Positions 27,920-37,588 of a DNA stretch of 64,000 nucleotides are shown piece after piece. Each line of letters starts with the position of its first letter. Within the stretch, counting starts at the first letter, position 1. Origin of the DNA: Advenella kashmirensis W13003. Its GTDB lineage: Bacteria; Pseudomonadota; Gammaproteobacteria; Burkholderiales; Burkholderiaceae_B. The notes beneath the pieces were generated by a model that saw only the letters and a list, made by a program, of their open reading frames with translations, was not told the origin of the DNA and made no database searches. The position numbers and the translations under genes were made by a program. The stretch is from positions 496,001 to 560,000 of the forward strand of contig NZ_KI650980.1 of the NCBI RefSeq assembly GCF_000506985.1, given 5' to 3'.

Positions 27920-28765
27920 TTATTTCTCGGTGTCCACAAGACCCTTGACGAACCATTTTTGCATCAGCACAACGACCAATCCGGGCGGGATCATGGCCAG
28001 CAGCGCTGTGGCCATCACAATATTCCAGTCGGTCACGCTGTCGCCGCCGCCGATCATGGTCCGGATGCCCACGACGATCGGTGTCATGTCATCTGTGGTT
28101 TTCATGACCAGAGGCCACAGGTACTGATTCCAGCCATACGTGAACTGGATTACGAACAGGGCAGCGATGCTGGTTTTTGATAAGGGGAGCAGAATATCGC
28201 GGAAAAAACGCAAGGGTCCGGCCCCGTCTATTCGTGCTGCTTCGATCAGTTCATCGGGCACGGTCAGAAAAAATTGCCGGAACAGAAAGGTTGCCGTGGC
28301 CGAGGCAATCAGCGGCAGCGTCAGGCCTGCATAGGTGTTAGTCAGACCCAGCCCCGCGACTACTTCAAACGTAGGCGAAATACGTACTTCCACGGGCAAC
28401 ATCAGGGTGATGAAAATCATCCAGAAACACAGCATGCGAAACGGAAAGCGAAAATAGACCACGGCAAAGGCCGACAGCATGGAGATTGCGATTTTGCCTA
28501 CGGCGATCGTCATGGCGGTCACGAAGCTGACCCACAGCATATGGCCCACGCTGACCGGTGCGCTGCTGGAGCCGCCGAGCAGGGCAGTCTTGTAGTTTTC
28601 AATAAAGTGACTGCCGGGCAGCAGCGACATCGGCGCATTAGCCACTTCCTGGGCTGTCTGGGTCGAGGCCACAATGGCAACGTAAAGGGGGAATGCAACC
28701 ACCACCAGTCCGATAATCAGAATCAGGTGGGCCAGCATATCCAGCAAGGGGCGTCGTTCAATCAT
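27920..28765 (-). CDS. ugpE: sn-Glycerol-3-phosphate ABC transporter permease UgpE
   Basis: This 281-residue inner membrane permease has six predicted membrane segments and the coupling motif [23 protein letters not shown]-type EAA loop near residue 195. The length equals E. coli UgpE. The start [11 protein letters not shown] at 28765 is preferred to an in-frame ATG at 28804, because AAGGAGAG lies just upstream and the longer version would overlap ugpA. It sits 13 bp after ugpA. Confidence 0.94.
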   Translation of the reverse strand: MIERRPLLDMLAHLILIIGLVVVAFPLYVAIVASTQTAQEVANAPMSLLPGSHFIENYKTALLGGSSSAPVSVGHMLWVSFVTAMTIAVGKIAISMLSAFAVVYFRFPFRMLCFWMIFITLMLPVEVRISPTFEVVAGLGLTNTYAGLTLPLIASATATFLFRQFFLTVPDELIEAARIDGAGPLRFFRDILLPLSKTSIAALFVIQFTYGWNQYLWPLVMKTTDDMTPIVVGIRTMIGGGDSVTDWNIVMATALLAMIPPGLVVVLMQKWFVKGLVDTEK

Positions 28766-28778
28766 AGTGCGTCTCTCC

Positions 28779-29660
28779 TTAGTACTGGACCTTGCGATCG
28801 ACATAGCGGAACTGGATCACTGTCAGCAGAATGACAATCATCATCAGGATCACCGACTGCGCGCCGGAGGAACCATAGTCGAAAGATTTGAATGCAGTTT
28901 TATAAACGTTGTAGACCAGAATGTTGGTCGATACACCCGGGCCGCCCTGTGTCGTCGTATCGATAATCGCGAACGTTTCGAAAAACGCATACACAATATT
29001 GATGACCAGCAAAAAGAAGGTCGTTGGCGACAGTAAGGGAAAGACAATGGTGCGAAAACGCCGGAACGGGCTGGCCCCGTCTATGGCAGCAGCCTCAAGA
29101 AGCGATGTCGGTATTGACTGCAGCCCGGCCAGAAAAAAAAGAAAATTGTAGGAAATCTGTTTCCACACTGCGGCTATCACAACCAGTGTCATGGCGTCGG
29201 TGGAGTTCAGACGCGGGTTCCAGCTGATGCCCAGATTGCTCATATACACTGCCAGCGTTCCCACGGCGGGCGAAAACAGGAACGCCCACAACACGCCCAC
29301 TACGGCGGGCGCGACGGCATAAGGCCAGATCAGCAAGGTCTTATACGCGCCAGCGGCACGGACGACGCGATTGGCCATGACTGCCAGCACCAGCGAGACG
29401 GACAGTCCGATGATCGCGACCAGCCCCGAAAACAGCAGAGTGACCCAGAAGGAGGAATGATAAGTGCTGTTGCCGAACAGGCTGGTGTAATTGTCCAGAC
29501 CGACGAATTGTTGATCGCCGCCAAAGGCCGATTCGATAAAAAACGATTGCCAGATGGCCTGGCCGGCAGGCAGAAAGAAAAAAACAATCGTGATAATCAG
29601 TTGCGGGGCAAGTAACAGGTAAGGCAGCAGTTTATGGTTGAAAACAACGCGTTTTTCCAT
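28779..29660 (-). CDS. ugpA: sn-Glycerol-3-phosphate ABC transporter permease UgpA
   Basis: This 293-residue inner membrane permease has six membrane segments, the family N-terminus [31 protein letters not shown], and an EAA loop [20 protein letters not shown]. The start at 29660 ([10 protein letters not shown]) matches the family; the upstream ATG at 29702 would add 14 unlikely residues. It is separated from ugpB by 109 bp containing a strong hairpin terminator. Confidence 0.94.
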   Translation of the reverse strand: MEKRVVFNHKLLPYLLLAPQLIITIVFFFLPAGQAIWQSFFIESAFGGDQQFVGLDNYTSLFGNSTYHSSFWVTLLFSGLVAIIGLSVSLVLAVMANRVVRAAGAYKTLLIWPYAVAPAVVGVLWAFLFSPAVGTLAVYMSNLGISWNPRLNSTDAMTLVVIAAVWKQISYNFLFFLAGLQSIPTSLLEAAAIDGASPFRRFRTIVFPLLSPTTFFLLVINIVYAFFETFAIIDTTTQGGPGVSTNILVYNVYKTAFKSFDYGSSGAQSVILMMIVILLTVIQFRYVDRKVQY

Positions 29661-29710
29661 GAGAACATTCCGATGCAGTGGCGGGAGGACGATCCGACCC
29701 AATCCGTAGC

Positions 29711-29754
29711 AGTAAAAAAAACAGCGAGGGTGATGTGTCAGCCCTCGCTGTTTT
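29711..29754 (-). terminator. Intercistronic terminator between ugpB and ugpA
   Basis: On the minus strand AAAACAGCGAGGG (29754-29742) pairs perfectly with CCCTCGCTGTTTT (29730-29718) across 11 bases, and the T run continues to eight. It lies 16 bp after the ugpB stop. Partial readthrough would give much more binding protein than permease mRNA, a common scheme in importer operons. Confidence 0.85.
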
Positions 29755-29769
29755 GCTACTTACCGCCGA

Positions 29770-31080
29770 TTATTTATTGCCGTTTTCAAAACGAACCAGC
29801 AGTTCGTTGGCGCGTTTTTCCATGTCCGCTGCGCCATCTTTGATTGAGACTTTGCCGCCAAACATGGATTCCATCACACCTTCCTCGATGTCACGGATTT
29901 GTGGCAGGAAGCCCAGGCGCACGCCACGTGACTGGGCGGTCGTTTCGACGTTCAACTGCTCGAACGGCACGTCGGTACCAGGGTTCTTCTCGTAGTAGCC
30001 GGATGCCTTGGTAGCGTCGTAGGCAGCTTTGACCACGGGTACATAACCGGTATCCTGGTGCCATTTGGCGGCCACTTCGGGTTTGGTCAGGTAGTGGAAG
30101 AACGCAGTGACACCTTTGTAGACCTCAGGTGATTTTTTAGAGAACACCCACAGCGAGGCACCACCGATCACGCTGTTCTGAGGGGCTTTGACGACATTGT
30201 CGTAATAGGGCAGTTTGGTCACGCCGAATTCAAACTTGCCGTTTTTCAGGATGTTGGCGCGAGAGCCGCTGGAACCCGTAAACATGGCGCATTTGCCGGA
30301 CGTAAAGAGTGCATTGGCATCATCGCCGCGACCACCGTAAGTGAATGTGCCTTCCTTGGACATTTTGCTCAGGAATTCGAAGTGCTTCAGGAATGCGTCC
30401 GAGTGCAGATCGATCCGGGTATCCAGGCCGCCAAAACCGTTGTCCTTGGAGGCGTAAGGCACATTGTGCAGAGCGGCGAAGTTTTCAATCAGTACCCAGG
30501 CCGGCCATGATGTCGTGTAGCCACATTCGACGCCAGCCGCTTTGAGCTTCTTGCCAAAGGCTTCGATATCGGCGTAGGTTTTCGGTCCTTTTTCCGGATC
30601 CAGGCCGGCCTTCTTGAACAGATCCTTGTTGTAATACATGATAGGCGTGGAGCTGTTAAATGGCATGGAGACCAGTTTTCCATTGGTATCTGAATAGTAG
30701 CCCGCGATACCGGGGACAAAGGCTTTTGGATCCAGTGGGTTGCCGGCTTTTTCGGCCATTTCCTGAACGGGTACGATGGCGCCTTTGGAGTACATCATGG
30801 TCGCCGTGCCTACTTCGAATACCTGCAGGATATCCGGTGCCTGTCCGGCACGGTAGGCGGCAATACCGGCGTTCATGGATTCTCCATAATTACCCTTGTA
30901 GGTTGCCTTGACCACATAGTCCTTCTGGGATGCATTGAAATCCTTGACAATATCGTTGACTCGTTCACCCAGCGGCCCTTCCATGGAATGCCAGAACGTG
31001 ACATCGGTGGCCGCGTGGGCGCTGATGCTGGCAAGGGACATGATGCAGGCCAGGGATAGGGTGCGGATCGTGAAGCGCAT
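29770..31080 (-). CDS. ugpB: sn-Glycerol-3-phosphate-binding periplasmic protein
   Basis: This 436-residue solute-binding protein has a signal peptide MRFTIRTLSLACIMSLASIS, cut after AHA before ATDVTFWHSMEGPLG. Family segments include GNYGESMNAGIAAYRAGQAPDILQVFEVGTATMM, the SMPFNSSTPIMYYNKDLF block and SGSRANILK. It binds glycerol-3-phosphate in the periplasm. It is the first gene of the operon and lies behind a Pho box. Confidence 0.96.
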   Translation of the reverse strand: MRFTIRTLSLACIMSLASISAHAATDVTFWHSMEGPLGERVNDIVKDFNASQKDYVVKATYKGNYGESMNAGIAAYRAGQAPDILQVFEVGTATMMYSKGAIVPVQEMAEKAGNPLDPKAFVPGIAGYYSDTNGKLVSMPFNSSTPIMYYNKDLFKKAGLDPEKGPKTYADIEAFGKKLKAAGVECGYTTSWPAWVLIENFAALHNVPYASKDNGFGGLDTRIDLHSDAFLKHFEFLSKMSKEGTFTYGGRGDDANALFTSGKCAMFTGSSGSRANILKNGKFEFGVTKLPYYDNVVKAPQNSVIGGASLWVFSKKSPEVYKGVTAFFHYLTKPEVAAKWHQDTGYVPVVKAAYDATKASGYYEKNPGTDVPFEQLNVETTAQSRGVRLGFLPQIRDIEEGVMESMFGGKVSIKDGAADMEKRANELLVRFENGNK

Positions 31081-31138
31081 GATGGAGTTCTCCGAGAGAT
31101 GAGTGCCGTGGTTTTAAAAGCAGGCAGTGATAAACGGC

Positions 31139-31174
31139 ATTATAGTATGACTCGTTTGTTACAGAATAGTGACT
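31139..31174 (-). promoter_or_regulatory. Pho box and -10 element of the ugp operon
   Basis: Three 7-base units spaced exactly 11 bp apart are read on the minus strand: AGTCACT (31174-31168), TGTAACA (31163-31157) and AGTCATA (31152-31146). This is the tandem repeat architecture bound by PhoB, with consensus CTGTCAT-N4-CTGTCAT. A TATAAT -10 hexamer follows at 31144-31139, 12 bp after the second repeat. The start of ugpB is about 58 bp further. Phosphate-starvation induction is expected, as for E. coli ugp. Confidence 0.75.
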
Positions 31175-31306
31175 ATCCCTAAGTCATAGGGGTGTCGTGA
31201 TTTTGTGGTGAAAGCCCTATAAAATCACCCGTTTGCATGTTTTTTTGTCTGACTTAGCGTATTTTCGGATGTGCGGGCAGGCATTAGCAGAGTACAATCG
31301 CTGACC

Positions 31307-32173
31307 ATGAAAAATTCTCTGACTATCGCTTTTATCGGCGGCGGCAATATGGCAGGTGCCATGCTGGGCGGTTTGCTTGGTAATCTTTGCCAGCCACAAG
31401 ACCTGCTTGTGGTTGATCCCAATCCGGCCACACGGGCCGCCTGGGAAGAAAAAGGTATACCCACAGCCGAGCAGGCTTCGGAAAGCCTGAGCCAATACAA
31501 AATCTGGATATACGCCGTCAAACCCCAAATCATGCAGCAGGCAGTACAGGCCTCGCGCGTGTTTTTGCGGGACGACACGCTGGTAATCAGTATTGCGGCC
31601 GGCCTGACAACCGCGTTGTTGTCTGACTGGCTGAACGGGGCCGATGCCGCTCGCAGCGCCCGCCTTATTCGTTGTATGCCCAATACGCCTGCGCTGATCC
31701 GTCAGGGCGTAACCGGCCTGTATGCGGTGCCAACCGTTCCCGAAGCAGATCGGGAACTGGCAGAACGCGTGCTCAGTTCGGTCGGCGCAGCGGTCTGGGT
31801 CGGGCAGGAGTCGCAATTGGACGCCGTGACGGCGCTCTCCGGTAGCGGCCCCGCCTATGTGTTTCTCTTTATCGAATCGCTGATGGCGGGCGGTATACAA
31901 CTGGGCCTAGACCAGGATCAGGCCCGCCGCCTTGCGCTGGCGACCCTGAAGGGGGCCAGCCTGCTGGCCGCTGACTCAGAGGACTCACCAGCGCGGTTGC
32001 GTGAAAAAGTGACCTCGCCCGGCGGAACGACCGCGGCCGCATTAGCCCGTTTCGAGCAGGGCGATTTTACAGGATTGGTACAGGCGGCCATGCAGGCAGC
32101 CAATGACCGGGCAGCCGAGATGGCGCGGGAGTCCGCAGCCGGCTCGACCGTTACGGATACAGGAAAGAAATAA
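31307..32173 (+). CDS. proC: Pyrroline-5-carboxylate reductase
   Basis: This 288-residue enzyme reduces pyrroline-5-carboxylate to proline with NAD(P)H, the last step of proline synthesis. It has an N-terminal Rossmann motif FIGGGNMAGAMLGG, VKPQ, RLIRCMPNTPALIRQGVTGL, and the signature ALSGSGPAYVFLFIESL with REKVTSPGGTTAAAL. The start at 31307 (MKNSLTIAFIGG) is chosen over an ATG 36 bp upstream because it matches the family. The next gene starts one base after its stop. Confidence 0.96.
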   Translation: MKNSLTIAFIGGGNMAGAMLGGLLGNLCQPQDLLVVDPNPATRAAWEEKGIPTAEQASESLSQYKIWIYAVKPQIMQQAVQASRVFLRDDTLVISIAAGLTTALLSDWLNGADAARSARLIRCMPNTPALIRQGVTGLYAVPTVPEADRELAERVLSSVGAAVWVGQESQLDAVTALSGSGPAYVFLFIESLMAGGIQLGLDQDQARRLALATLKGASLLAADSEDSPARLREKVTSPGGTTAAALARFEQGDFTGLVQAAMQAANDRAAEMARESAAGSTVTDTGKK

Positions 32174-32174
32174 G

Positions 32175-32735
32175 ATGATGATTGCCAGATTTGACAAAAT
32201 GACGACCAATCAAACCTTGTTGGCGGTAGCCATCATGGGATTGATTATCGTTTCCTCCAACGTCCTGGTTCAGCCGCAGTTTCATATTAACGCGTGGTTG
32301 ACCTGGGGTGCCATTACCTATCCGGTCTGTTTTCTGGTCACGGATCTTCTGAACCGGCGTTTTGGCCCCGGGCCCGCCCGGCGAGTCGTCTCTATCGGCT
32401 TTGTCTTTGCCGTCCTGGTGTCCTATGCGCTGGCCGATGCACGTATCGCTCTGGCTTCGGGCAGTGCATTTCTGGTTGCCCAGCTGCTTGATATCTTCGT
32501 ATTCGACAAACTGCGCAATGGGTCCTGGTGGAAAGCACCCTTCATTGCAGGTTGGCTCGCAGCCATTATCGATACGTTTCTGTTTTTCGCGGTCGCGTTC
32601 GCAGGCACCGATGTACCCTGGGTCACACTGGCAACCGGAGACGTGGGTGTCAAACTGGCCATCAATGCCATGCTGCTTGCACCATTTCGCATCCTGATGT
32701 GGAATCTCGGTCAGCCACGCAGTGTTCAGGCATGA
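32175..32735 (+). CDS. VUT family (YhhQ-type) queuosine precursor transporter
   Basis: This 186-residue protein has about six hydrophobic segments and the family pattern ITYPVCFLVTDLLNRRFGPG and GSAFLVAQLLDIFVFDKLR, typical of the VUT/YhhQ family. Characterised members import queuosine precursors such as preQ0. Whether this protein carries preQ0, preQ1 or something else is inferred from the family. The start ATG at 32175 directly follows the proC stop, so the two are probably co-transcribed. Confidence 0.85.
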   Translation: MMIARFDKMTTNQTLLAVAIMGLIIVSSNVLVQPQFHINAWLTWGAITYPVCFLVTDLLNRRFGPGPARRVVSIGFVFAVLVSYALADARIALASGSAFLVAQLLDIFVFDKLRNGSWWKAPFIAGWLAAIIDTFLFFAVAFAGTDVPWVTLATGDVGVKLAINAMLLAPFRILMWNLGQPRSVQA

Positions 32736-32905
32736 TCTGCAATAAACACCTGGTGCGGAAAAGCAGTGCAGACGCAGCGGTTCACTGCGGTTCCGGTTTC
32801 AACACGATTTACATTCACACAGACGTCATCCAATAAGAACATCGCGACCAACGCCCTGTCGGGACACAATCCCATCAGTGCGCGGAGCGGCAAGGGGAGC
32901 GCATA

Positions 32906-33832
32906 ATGCAGGAATTTCTACCTCAGTTTACTCAACAGATGATCAACGGGCTATCGCTCGGTGCTATCTATGCCCTGATCGCCATTGGCTACACCATGGT
33001 GTACGGCATTATCGGCATGATCAATTTCGCCCACGGTGAAATCTACATGATCGGTGCCTATGTCGGTCTGGTCACGCTGTCGGCGATGGGAATCAATAAC
33101 GGTATTCCGATACCGGTCGTGATTATCGCCATGCTGCTGATCTCGGCCGTGGTTACCGGGTTTTATGGTTATGCGGTCGAGAAGATCGCCTATCGGCCCC
33201 TGCGCGGCAGTCCCCGGCTGGTCGCTCTGATTTCCGCGATCGGCATGTCTATTTTTCTGCAGAACTGGGTCGCCATCGGCCAGGGCTCGCGCGACATGGC
33301 CGTACCGAACCTGCTGTCGGGCTCTTTCCAGTTCAACATGGGCGGGGACTTTGCGGTCACGCTGACCTATTCGAGATTGATGATCATGGGCGTCGTGCTG
33401 GCGCTGATGATTGCACTCACGCTCTTTATCCGCCATTCCCGCATGGGGCGCGCCTCGCGTGCGTGTTCACAGGACATGCACATGGCCAGCCTGCTGGGGA
33501 TTGACACCAATCGCGTCATTTCCTTTACTTTTATTCTGGGTGCGGTGCTTGCGGCGGTAGGGGGAGTGCTGATTGCGTTGACCATCGGCAAACTGAATCC
33601 CTTTATCGGCTTTATTGCTGGTATCAAGGCTTTCACGGCTGCCGTCCTGGGCGGGATCGGCAGTGTGCCGGGCGCCATTCTGGGCGGCCTGCTGCTGGGT
33701 GTGGCAGAGACGCTGGCTGCTGCTTATATTGGTTCCGAATACAAGGACATTGTTGCTTTTGGGTTGCTGGTGCTGATTTTGCTGTTCCGGCCAACCGGGC
33801 TGCTGGGTAAGCCGGAGGTGGAAAAAGTATGA
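32906..33832 (+). CDS. livH: Branched-chain amino acid ABC transporter permease LivH
   Basis: This 308-residue inner membrane permease has about eight hydrophobic segments and the LivH signature [20 protein letters not shown] with [14 protein letters not shown]. The coupling segment [20 protein letters not shown] lies near residue 190. It begins the livHMGF operon; AAGGGGAG precedes the ATG. The stop overlaps livM by four bases. Confidence 0.95.
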   Translation: MQEFLPQFTQQMINGLSLGAIYALIAIGYTMVYGIIGMINFAHGEIYMIGAYVGLVTLSAMGINNGIPIPVVIIAMLLISAVVTGFYGYAVEKIAYRPLRGSPRLVALISAIGMSIFLQNWVAIGQGSRDMAVPNLLSGSFQFNMGGDFAVTLTYSRLMIMGVVLALMIALTLFIRHSRMGRASRACSQDMHMASLLGIDTNRVISFTFILGAVLAAVGGVLIALTIGKLNPFIGFIAGIKAFTAAVLGGIGSVPGAILGGLLLGVAETLAAAYIGSEYKDIVAFGLLVLILLFRPTGLLGKPEVEKV

Positions 33833-35067
33833 TGCGCAATCTAAATAATGCCATTATTGCGGCGCTGGTGGCAGGTATTCTGCTGACGCCAATTTTCGGA
33901 TTGGACCTGGTGCGCCAGGGCATTCGTACCACCCTGGTCCCCAACTGGAGCCTGGTACTGATCGGCATGGCCATCGTGTTTGCCGTGCAGCTGGTCAAGC
34001 CACTGCTCTTCAAGGGCAGGAAGATACAGACGGCAAAGAAGCTGCGCTCGGACAAAGACGCGGTCATCGGGCAAAAAGGGATGTTCGCGCTCTTTACCCT
34101 TATGCTGGTCATCGCGGTGGTCTGGCCTTTCTTTGGTGACCGTGGTCAGATCGATATTGCCACGCTGGTCCTGATTTACGTCATGCTGGGACTGGGCCTC
34201 AATATCGTTGTCGGATTTGCCGGACTGCTTGATCTGGGGTTTGTCGGCTTTTATGCGGTGGGCGCCTATACGTATGCCTTGCTGTTTCACTGGGCAGGCT
34301 GGGGTTTCTGGCAGGCGTTGCCGCTCTCGGGCCTGTTTGCTGCGCTGTTCGGCTTCGTGCTCGGGTTCCCGGTGTTGCGCCTGCGGGGGGACTACCTGGC
34401 GATTGTGACGCTTGGGTTCGGTGAAATTATTCGTTTACTGCTGACCAATATGACCAGCTTCACGGGCGGGCCTGACGGTATTTCGGGCATTCCCAAGCCG
34501 TCTGTGTTCGGCTATGAAATGACCCGCAGCGCACCCGAAGGAGAGCAAACCTTTCATCAGCTCATGGGCTGGAAATTTGAAACGGTCGACGTGGTTATTT
34601 ATCTGTATCTGATGGCGCTGGTGCTGGCGGTTATTACATTTATCATTTCAGCCCGTTTGATCCGCATGCCGGTGGGGCGCGCCTGGGAAGCCTTGCGAGA
34701 AGACGAGGTGGCGTGTCGCTCGCTGGGCATGAACCCGACCAAAATCAAGCTGTCAGCGTTTACGCTTGGGGCCATGTTTGCCGGTTTCGGCGGCGCCTTC
34801 TTTGCGGCCAGGCAGGGCCTGGTCAATCCGGAATCGTTTACCTTTATTGAATCTGCGCTGATTCTGTCTATCGTGGTGCTGGGAGGCATGGGCTCGCAGA
34901 TCGGCGTGATTCTGGCCGCGATTGCCCTGACCGTGCTGCCTGAGCTGGCGCGTCAGTTTGCCGAGTACCGAATGCTGATCTTTGGTCTGGTGATGGTGCT
35001 GATGATGATCTGGCGTCCGCAGGGCCTGCTGCCTGTGAAGCGCCCGCATGTGGAGGTAGGCAAATGA
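33829..35067 (+). CDS. livM: Branched-chain amino acid ABC transporter permease LivM
   Basis: This 412-residue inner membrane permease pairs with LivH. It has an N-terminal extension with two hydrophobic segments (about 8-65) before the conserved core [26 protein letters not shown]. The coupling region [26 protein letters not shown] follows. Length is like the longer LivM class. The start ATG overlaps the livH stop (ATGATG), and the stop overlaps livG. Confidence 0.95.
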   Translation: MMRNLNNAIIAALVAGILLTPIFGLDLVRQGIRTTLVPNWSLVLIGMAIVFAVQLVKPLLFKGRKIQTAKKLRSDKDAVIGQKGMFALFTLMLVIAVVWPFFGDRGQIDIATLVLIYVMLGLGLNIVVGFAGLLDLGFVGFYAVGAYTYALLFHWAGWGFWQALPLSGLFAALFGFVLGFPVLRLRGDYLAIVTLGFGEIIRLLLTNMTSFTGGPDGISGIPKPSVFGYEMTRSAPEGEQTFHQLMGWKFETVDVVIYLYLMALVLAVITFIISARLIRMPVGRAWEALREDEVACRSLGMNPTKIKLSAFTLGAMFAGFGGAFFAARQGLVNPESFTFIESALILSIVVLGGMGSQIGVILAAIALTVLPELARQFAEYRMLIFGLVMVLMMIWRPQGLLPVKRPHVEVGK

Positions 35068-35831
35068 GTGCAACGGTTCTGCGTGTCGATTCTCTGAAAA
35101 TGCGCTTTGGTGGTTTGCTTGCCGTTGATTCGGTCAGTCTGCAGGTGCAACAGAATGAAGTGTTTGCCATTATCGGCCCCAACGGTGCCGGTAAAACCAC
35201 GGTTTTTAACTGCATCAGCGGTTTTTATAAACCCACCGAAGGCAATATTGATTTGCATGGCAAGCCGCTGACGGGACTGCCCAGTCACAAGGTGGCCCAG
35301 CGTGGTCTGGTGCGCACGTTTCAGAATGTGCGCCTGTTCAAGAAGCTGACGACCCTCGAAAATCTGCTGGTGGCCCAGCATACTCAGCATGAGTCCAATT
35401 TTCTGGCCGGGTTGCTTAACTTACCGTCCTATCGCCGTGCCGAGCGCAAGACGATGGAAGCTGCGCTGTTCTGGCTCGATTTCATGGGCATTCGCCAATA
35501 CGCCAATCGCGAGGCCGGTACCCTGGCCTATGGTCACCAGCGGCGGCTGGAGATTGCGCGCTGCATGATCACCAAGCCTACGCTATTGTTGCTGGATGAA
35601 CCCGCCGCGGGCCTGAACCCTCAGGAGAAAAAAGATCTGGCCGGCTTGATCAACCGTTTGCGCCGCGAATTCGATATGTCCGTGCTGTTGATCGAGCACG
35701 ATATGAGCCTGATTATGGGAATCTCCGACAGGATCCTGGTGATGGAACACGGCAAACCCATTGTGACCGGCGAGCCGGACGTGGTGCGTGCCGATCCGCG
35801 GGTGATCAAGGCCTATCTGGGGGAAGAATAA
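35064..35831 (+). CDS. livG: Branched-chain amino acid ABC transporter ATPase LivG
   Basis: This 255-residue ATPase has Walker [15 protein letters not shown], the Q-loop region [39 protein letters not shown] as the LivG-type signature, Walker [16 protein letters not shown] and the switch LIEHDMSL. It overlaps livM by four bases and lies one base before livF. Confidence 0.96.
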   Translation: MSATVLRVDSLKMRFGGLLAVDSVSLQVQQNEVFAIIGPNGAGKTTVFNCISGFYKPTEGNIDLHGKPLTGLPSHKVAQRGLVRTFQNVRLFKKLTTLENLLVAQHTQHESNFLAGLLNLPSYRRAERKTMEAALFWLDFMGIRQYANREAGTLAYGHQRRLEIARCMITKPTLLLLDEPAAGLNPQEKKDLAGLINRLRREFDMSVLLIEHDMSLIMGISDRILVMEHGKPIVTGEPDVVRADPRVIKAYLGEE

Positions 35832-35832
35832 G

Positions 35833-36534
35833 ATGCTGACGCTGGATAATGTAAGTACACACTACGGTGCCATCCAGGCGCTTGATTCCGTGTCGCTTGA
35901 AGTGAAGGAAGGGGAAATCGTCACCCTGATCGGCGCCAACGGTGCCGGCAAAACAACGTTGCTGATGACGCTTTGCGGCAATCCCAGGGCGTCGTCGGGC
36001 TCAATTCATTTTCTGGGTGAAGAGATTACGGCCGAACCCACCTCGCTGATCATGCGTCGGGGCATTGCCGTGTCTCCCGAAGGTCGGCGGGTTTTCCCGG
36101 ACCTGACTGTGCTGGATAACCTGAAGATGGGTGGGTTTTTTCTGTCGCGCGAGCAGATCGAGCAGGGTATTGAACATGTATTTGGATTGTTCCCGCGTTT
36201 GAAGGAACGAGCCTCGCAACGCTCTGGCACCATGTCAGGCGGTGAGCAGCAAATGCTGGCGATCGGTCGTGCGTTGATGAGCCGACCCCGTCTGCTGCTG
36301 CTGGATGAACCGACGCTGGGTCTGGCGCCGCTGATCATTGCCCAGATTTTTGAGATCATCCAGACTATTCGAGAGCAGGGCGTGACCGTCTTTCTGGTAG
36401 AGCAGAACGCGCACAAGGCCCTTAAAGTGGCTGATCGCGGGTATGTGCTGGAAACAGGTCGGGTGGTTCTGGCGGACACGGGCGCGAACCTGCTTGTGAA
36501 CGACGCGGTGCGCAAGGCCTATCTGGGCCACTGA
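35833..36534 (+). CDS. livF: Branched-chain amino acid ABC transporter ATPase LivF
   Basis: This 233-residue ATPase has Walker A LIGANGAGKTTLLM, the GIAVSPEGRRVFPDLTVLDNL segment diagnostic of LivF, signature MSGGEQQMLAIGRALM, Walker B LLLLDEPTLGLAP and switch LVEQNAH. It closes livHMGF. Two small hairpins without T runs follow: GCGGGG/CCCCGC at 36543-36560 and GGCCTT/AAGGCC at 36561-36574. Confidence 0.96.
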   Translation: MLTLDNVSTHYGAIQALDSVSLEVKEGEIVTLIGANGAGKTTLLMTLCGNPRASSGSIHFLGEEITAEPTSLIMRRGIAVSPEGRRVFPDLTVLDNLKMGGFFLSREQIEQGIEHVFGLFPRLKERASQRSGTMSGGEQQMLAIGRALMSRPRLLLLDEPTLGLAPLIIAQIFEIIQTIREQGVTVFLVEQNAHKALKVADRGYVLETGRVVLADTGANLLVNDAVRKAYLGH

Positions 36535-36683
36535 GAAAGTGAGCGGGGTGGGATCCCCGCGGCCTTTGAAGGCCCGGGCTCGACGGATGAGACCCAGGAC
36601 ACATGGAATGCTACGTCAATTCATTTACAGATGGCTGCTTCAGTTCCCACATCTGGCCGGACGCGTACTGCGAGCCGGCTTTT

Positions 36684-37448
36684 TTAACGCTTGCTATCGT
36701 CCGCCGGCGCCGTAGCCGTGCTGTCGGCAGACGGCTGCGCAGGTGCAACGGTGGGTTCCTGAAACTCATTCTTGCCCGGCAATGAAAGCGTGAGCAAGCC
36801 TGCTTTTTCTTTGGCACGCTGGTAAGCCGGGCGCAGGCGAATAGCTTCAAGAAAGGCCTTGATATTGCTCAGATGATCACCCACAAGGCCACGACCATGC
36901 AGCACCTGCAGCGCGAATCCCATTTGAATATCAGCGGCGCTGAAGTGGCTGCCACAGAACCAGCCTGTCGTGCCCAGTTCCGTATCCAGAAAGTCCAGTT
37001 TTACATTCAGATCGGGGATGACAAAACCATCGAGGGTCGCATTGACAGTTTTTTTCACGATGGAACGTGCAAAAAACGGCACCCGTGCATTGGCCATTTT
37101 GTTGAGCACCAGTGTGAGCAGAGCTGGCGGCATCAATGAGCCTTCGGCAAAATGCATCCATTGCGAATAGCGCAGGTAGTCTTCCGAACAGATGGGTGGA
37201 CGCAGGCCGCGATTGTCGTAACGGTTAAGCAGATATTCGATAATGGCGCCGGACTCGATCAGTGTAAAGCCATTGTCATGCAGCACCGGCGCTTTGCCTA
37301 GTGGATGAATCGCTTTGAGCGAGCTTTGCGCACGCATGGTTTCGGGATGTCGCTCGTGTCGCTCTATTTGGTAACTCAGTTCGAGTTCTTCCAGCAGCCA
37401 GATAATGCGGAACGAACGCGAGGCTTCCAAATGGTGTAGTGTGATCAT
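36684..37448 (-). CDS. Glutathione S-transferase family protein
   Basis: This 254-residue protein has an N-terminal thioredoxin-like GST domain (MITLHHLEASRSFRIIWLLEEL, with APVLHDNGFTLIESGAIIEYLL near 55-75). An all-helical C-terminal domain with AADIQMGFAL follows. The motif SRS early in the chain may supply the glutathione-activating Ser. A tail of about 30 residues rich in Ala, Pro, Ser and Thr ends the protein and looks disordered. The substrate is unknown. It lies 140 bp downstream of the Sco gene on the same strand, with a hairpin at 37522-37552 between. Confidence 0.87.
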   Translation of the reverse strand: MITLHHLEASRSFRIIWLLEELELSYQIERHERHPETMRAQSSLKAIHPLGKAPVLHDNGFTLIESGAIIEYLLNRYDNRGLRPPICSEDYLRYSQWMHFAEGSLMPPALLTLVLNKMANARVPFFARSIVKKTVNATLDGFVIPDLNVKLDFLDTELGTTGWFCGSHFSAADIQMGFALQVLHGRGLVGDHLSNIKAFLEAIRLRPAYQRAKEKAGLLTLSLPGKNEFQEPTVAPAQPSADSTATAPADDSKR

Positions 37449-37521
37449 AGCTTTCCGATAAAATGAGAATGGAATGACAAGTGAGATTCAGTTTAACAAA
37501 ATGTCCGGATTGATGCCTGCG

Positions 37522-37552
37522 AACACGCGACCTGCCCGAACAGGCGCGTGTT
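37522..37552. terminator. Hairpin between the sco-like and GST genes
   Basis: AACACGCG, a bulged A and CCTG pair with CAGG and CGCGTGTT across CCCGAA. Four T follow on the plus strand, but the flanking genes are on the minus strand, where no T run follows. A terminator role is therefore weak; it may be a structured mRNA spacer. Confidence 0.35.
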
Positions 37553-37588
37553 TTCCAGATGTGGGGCCGCTGGCGCGACGATGCAGTG

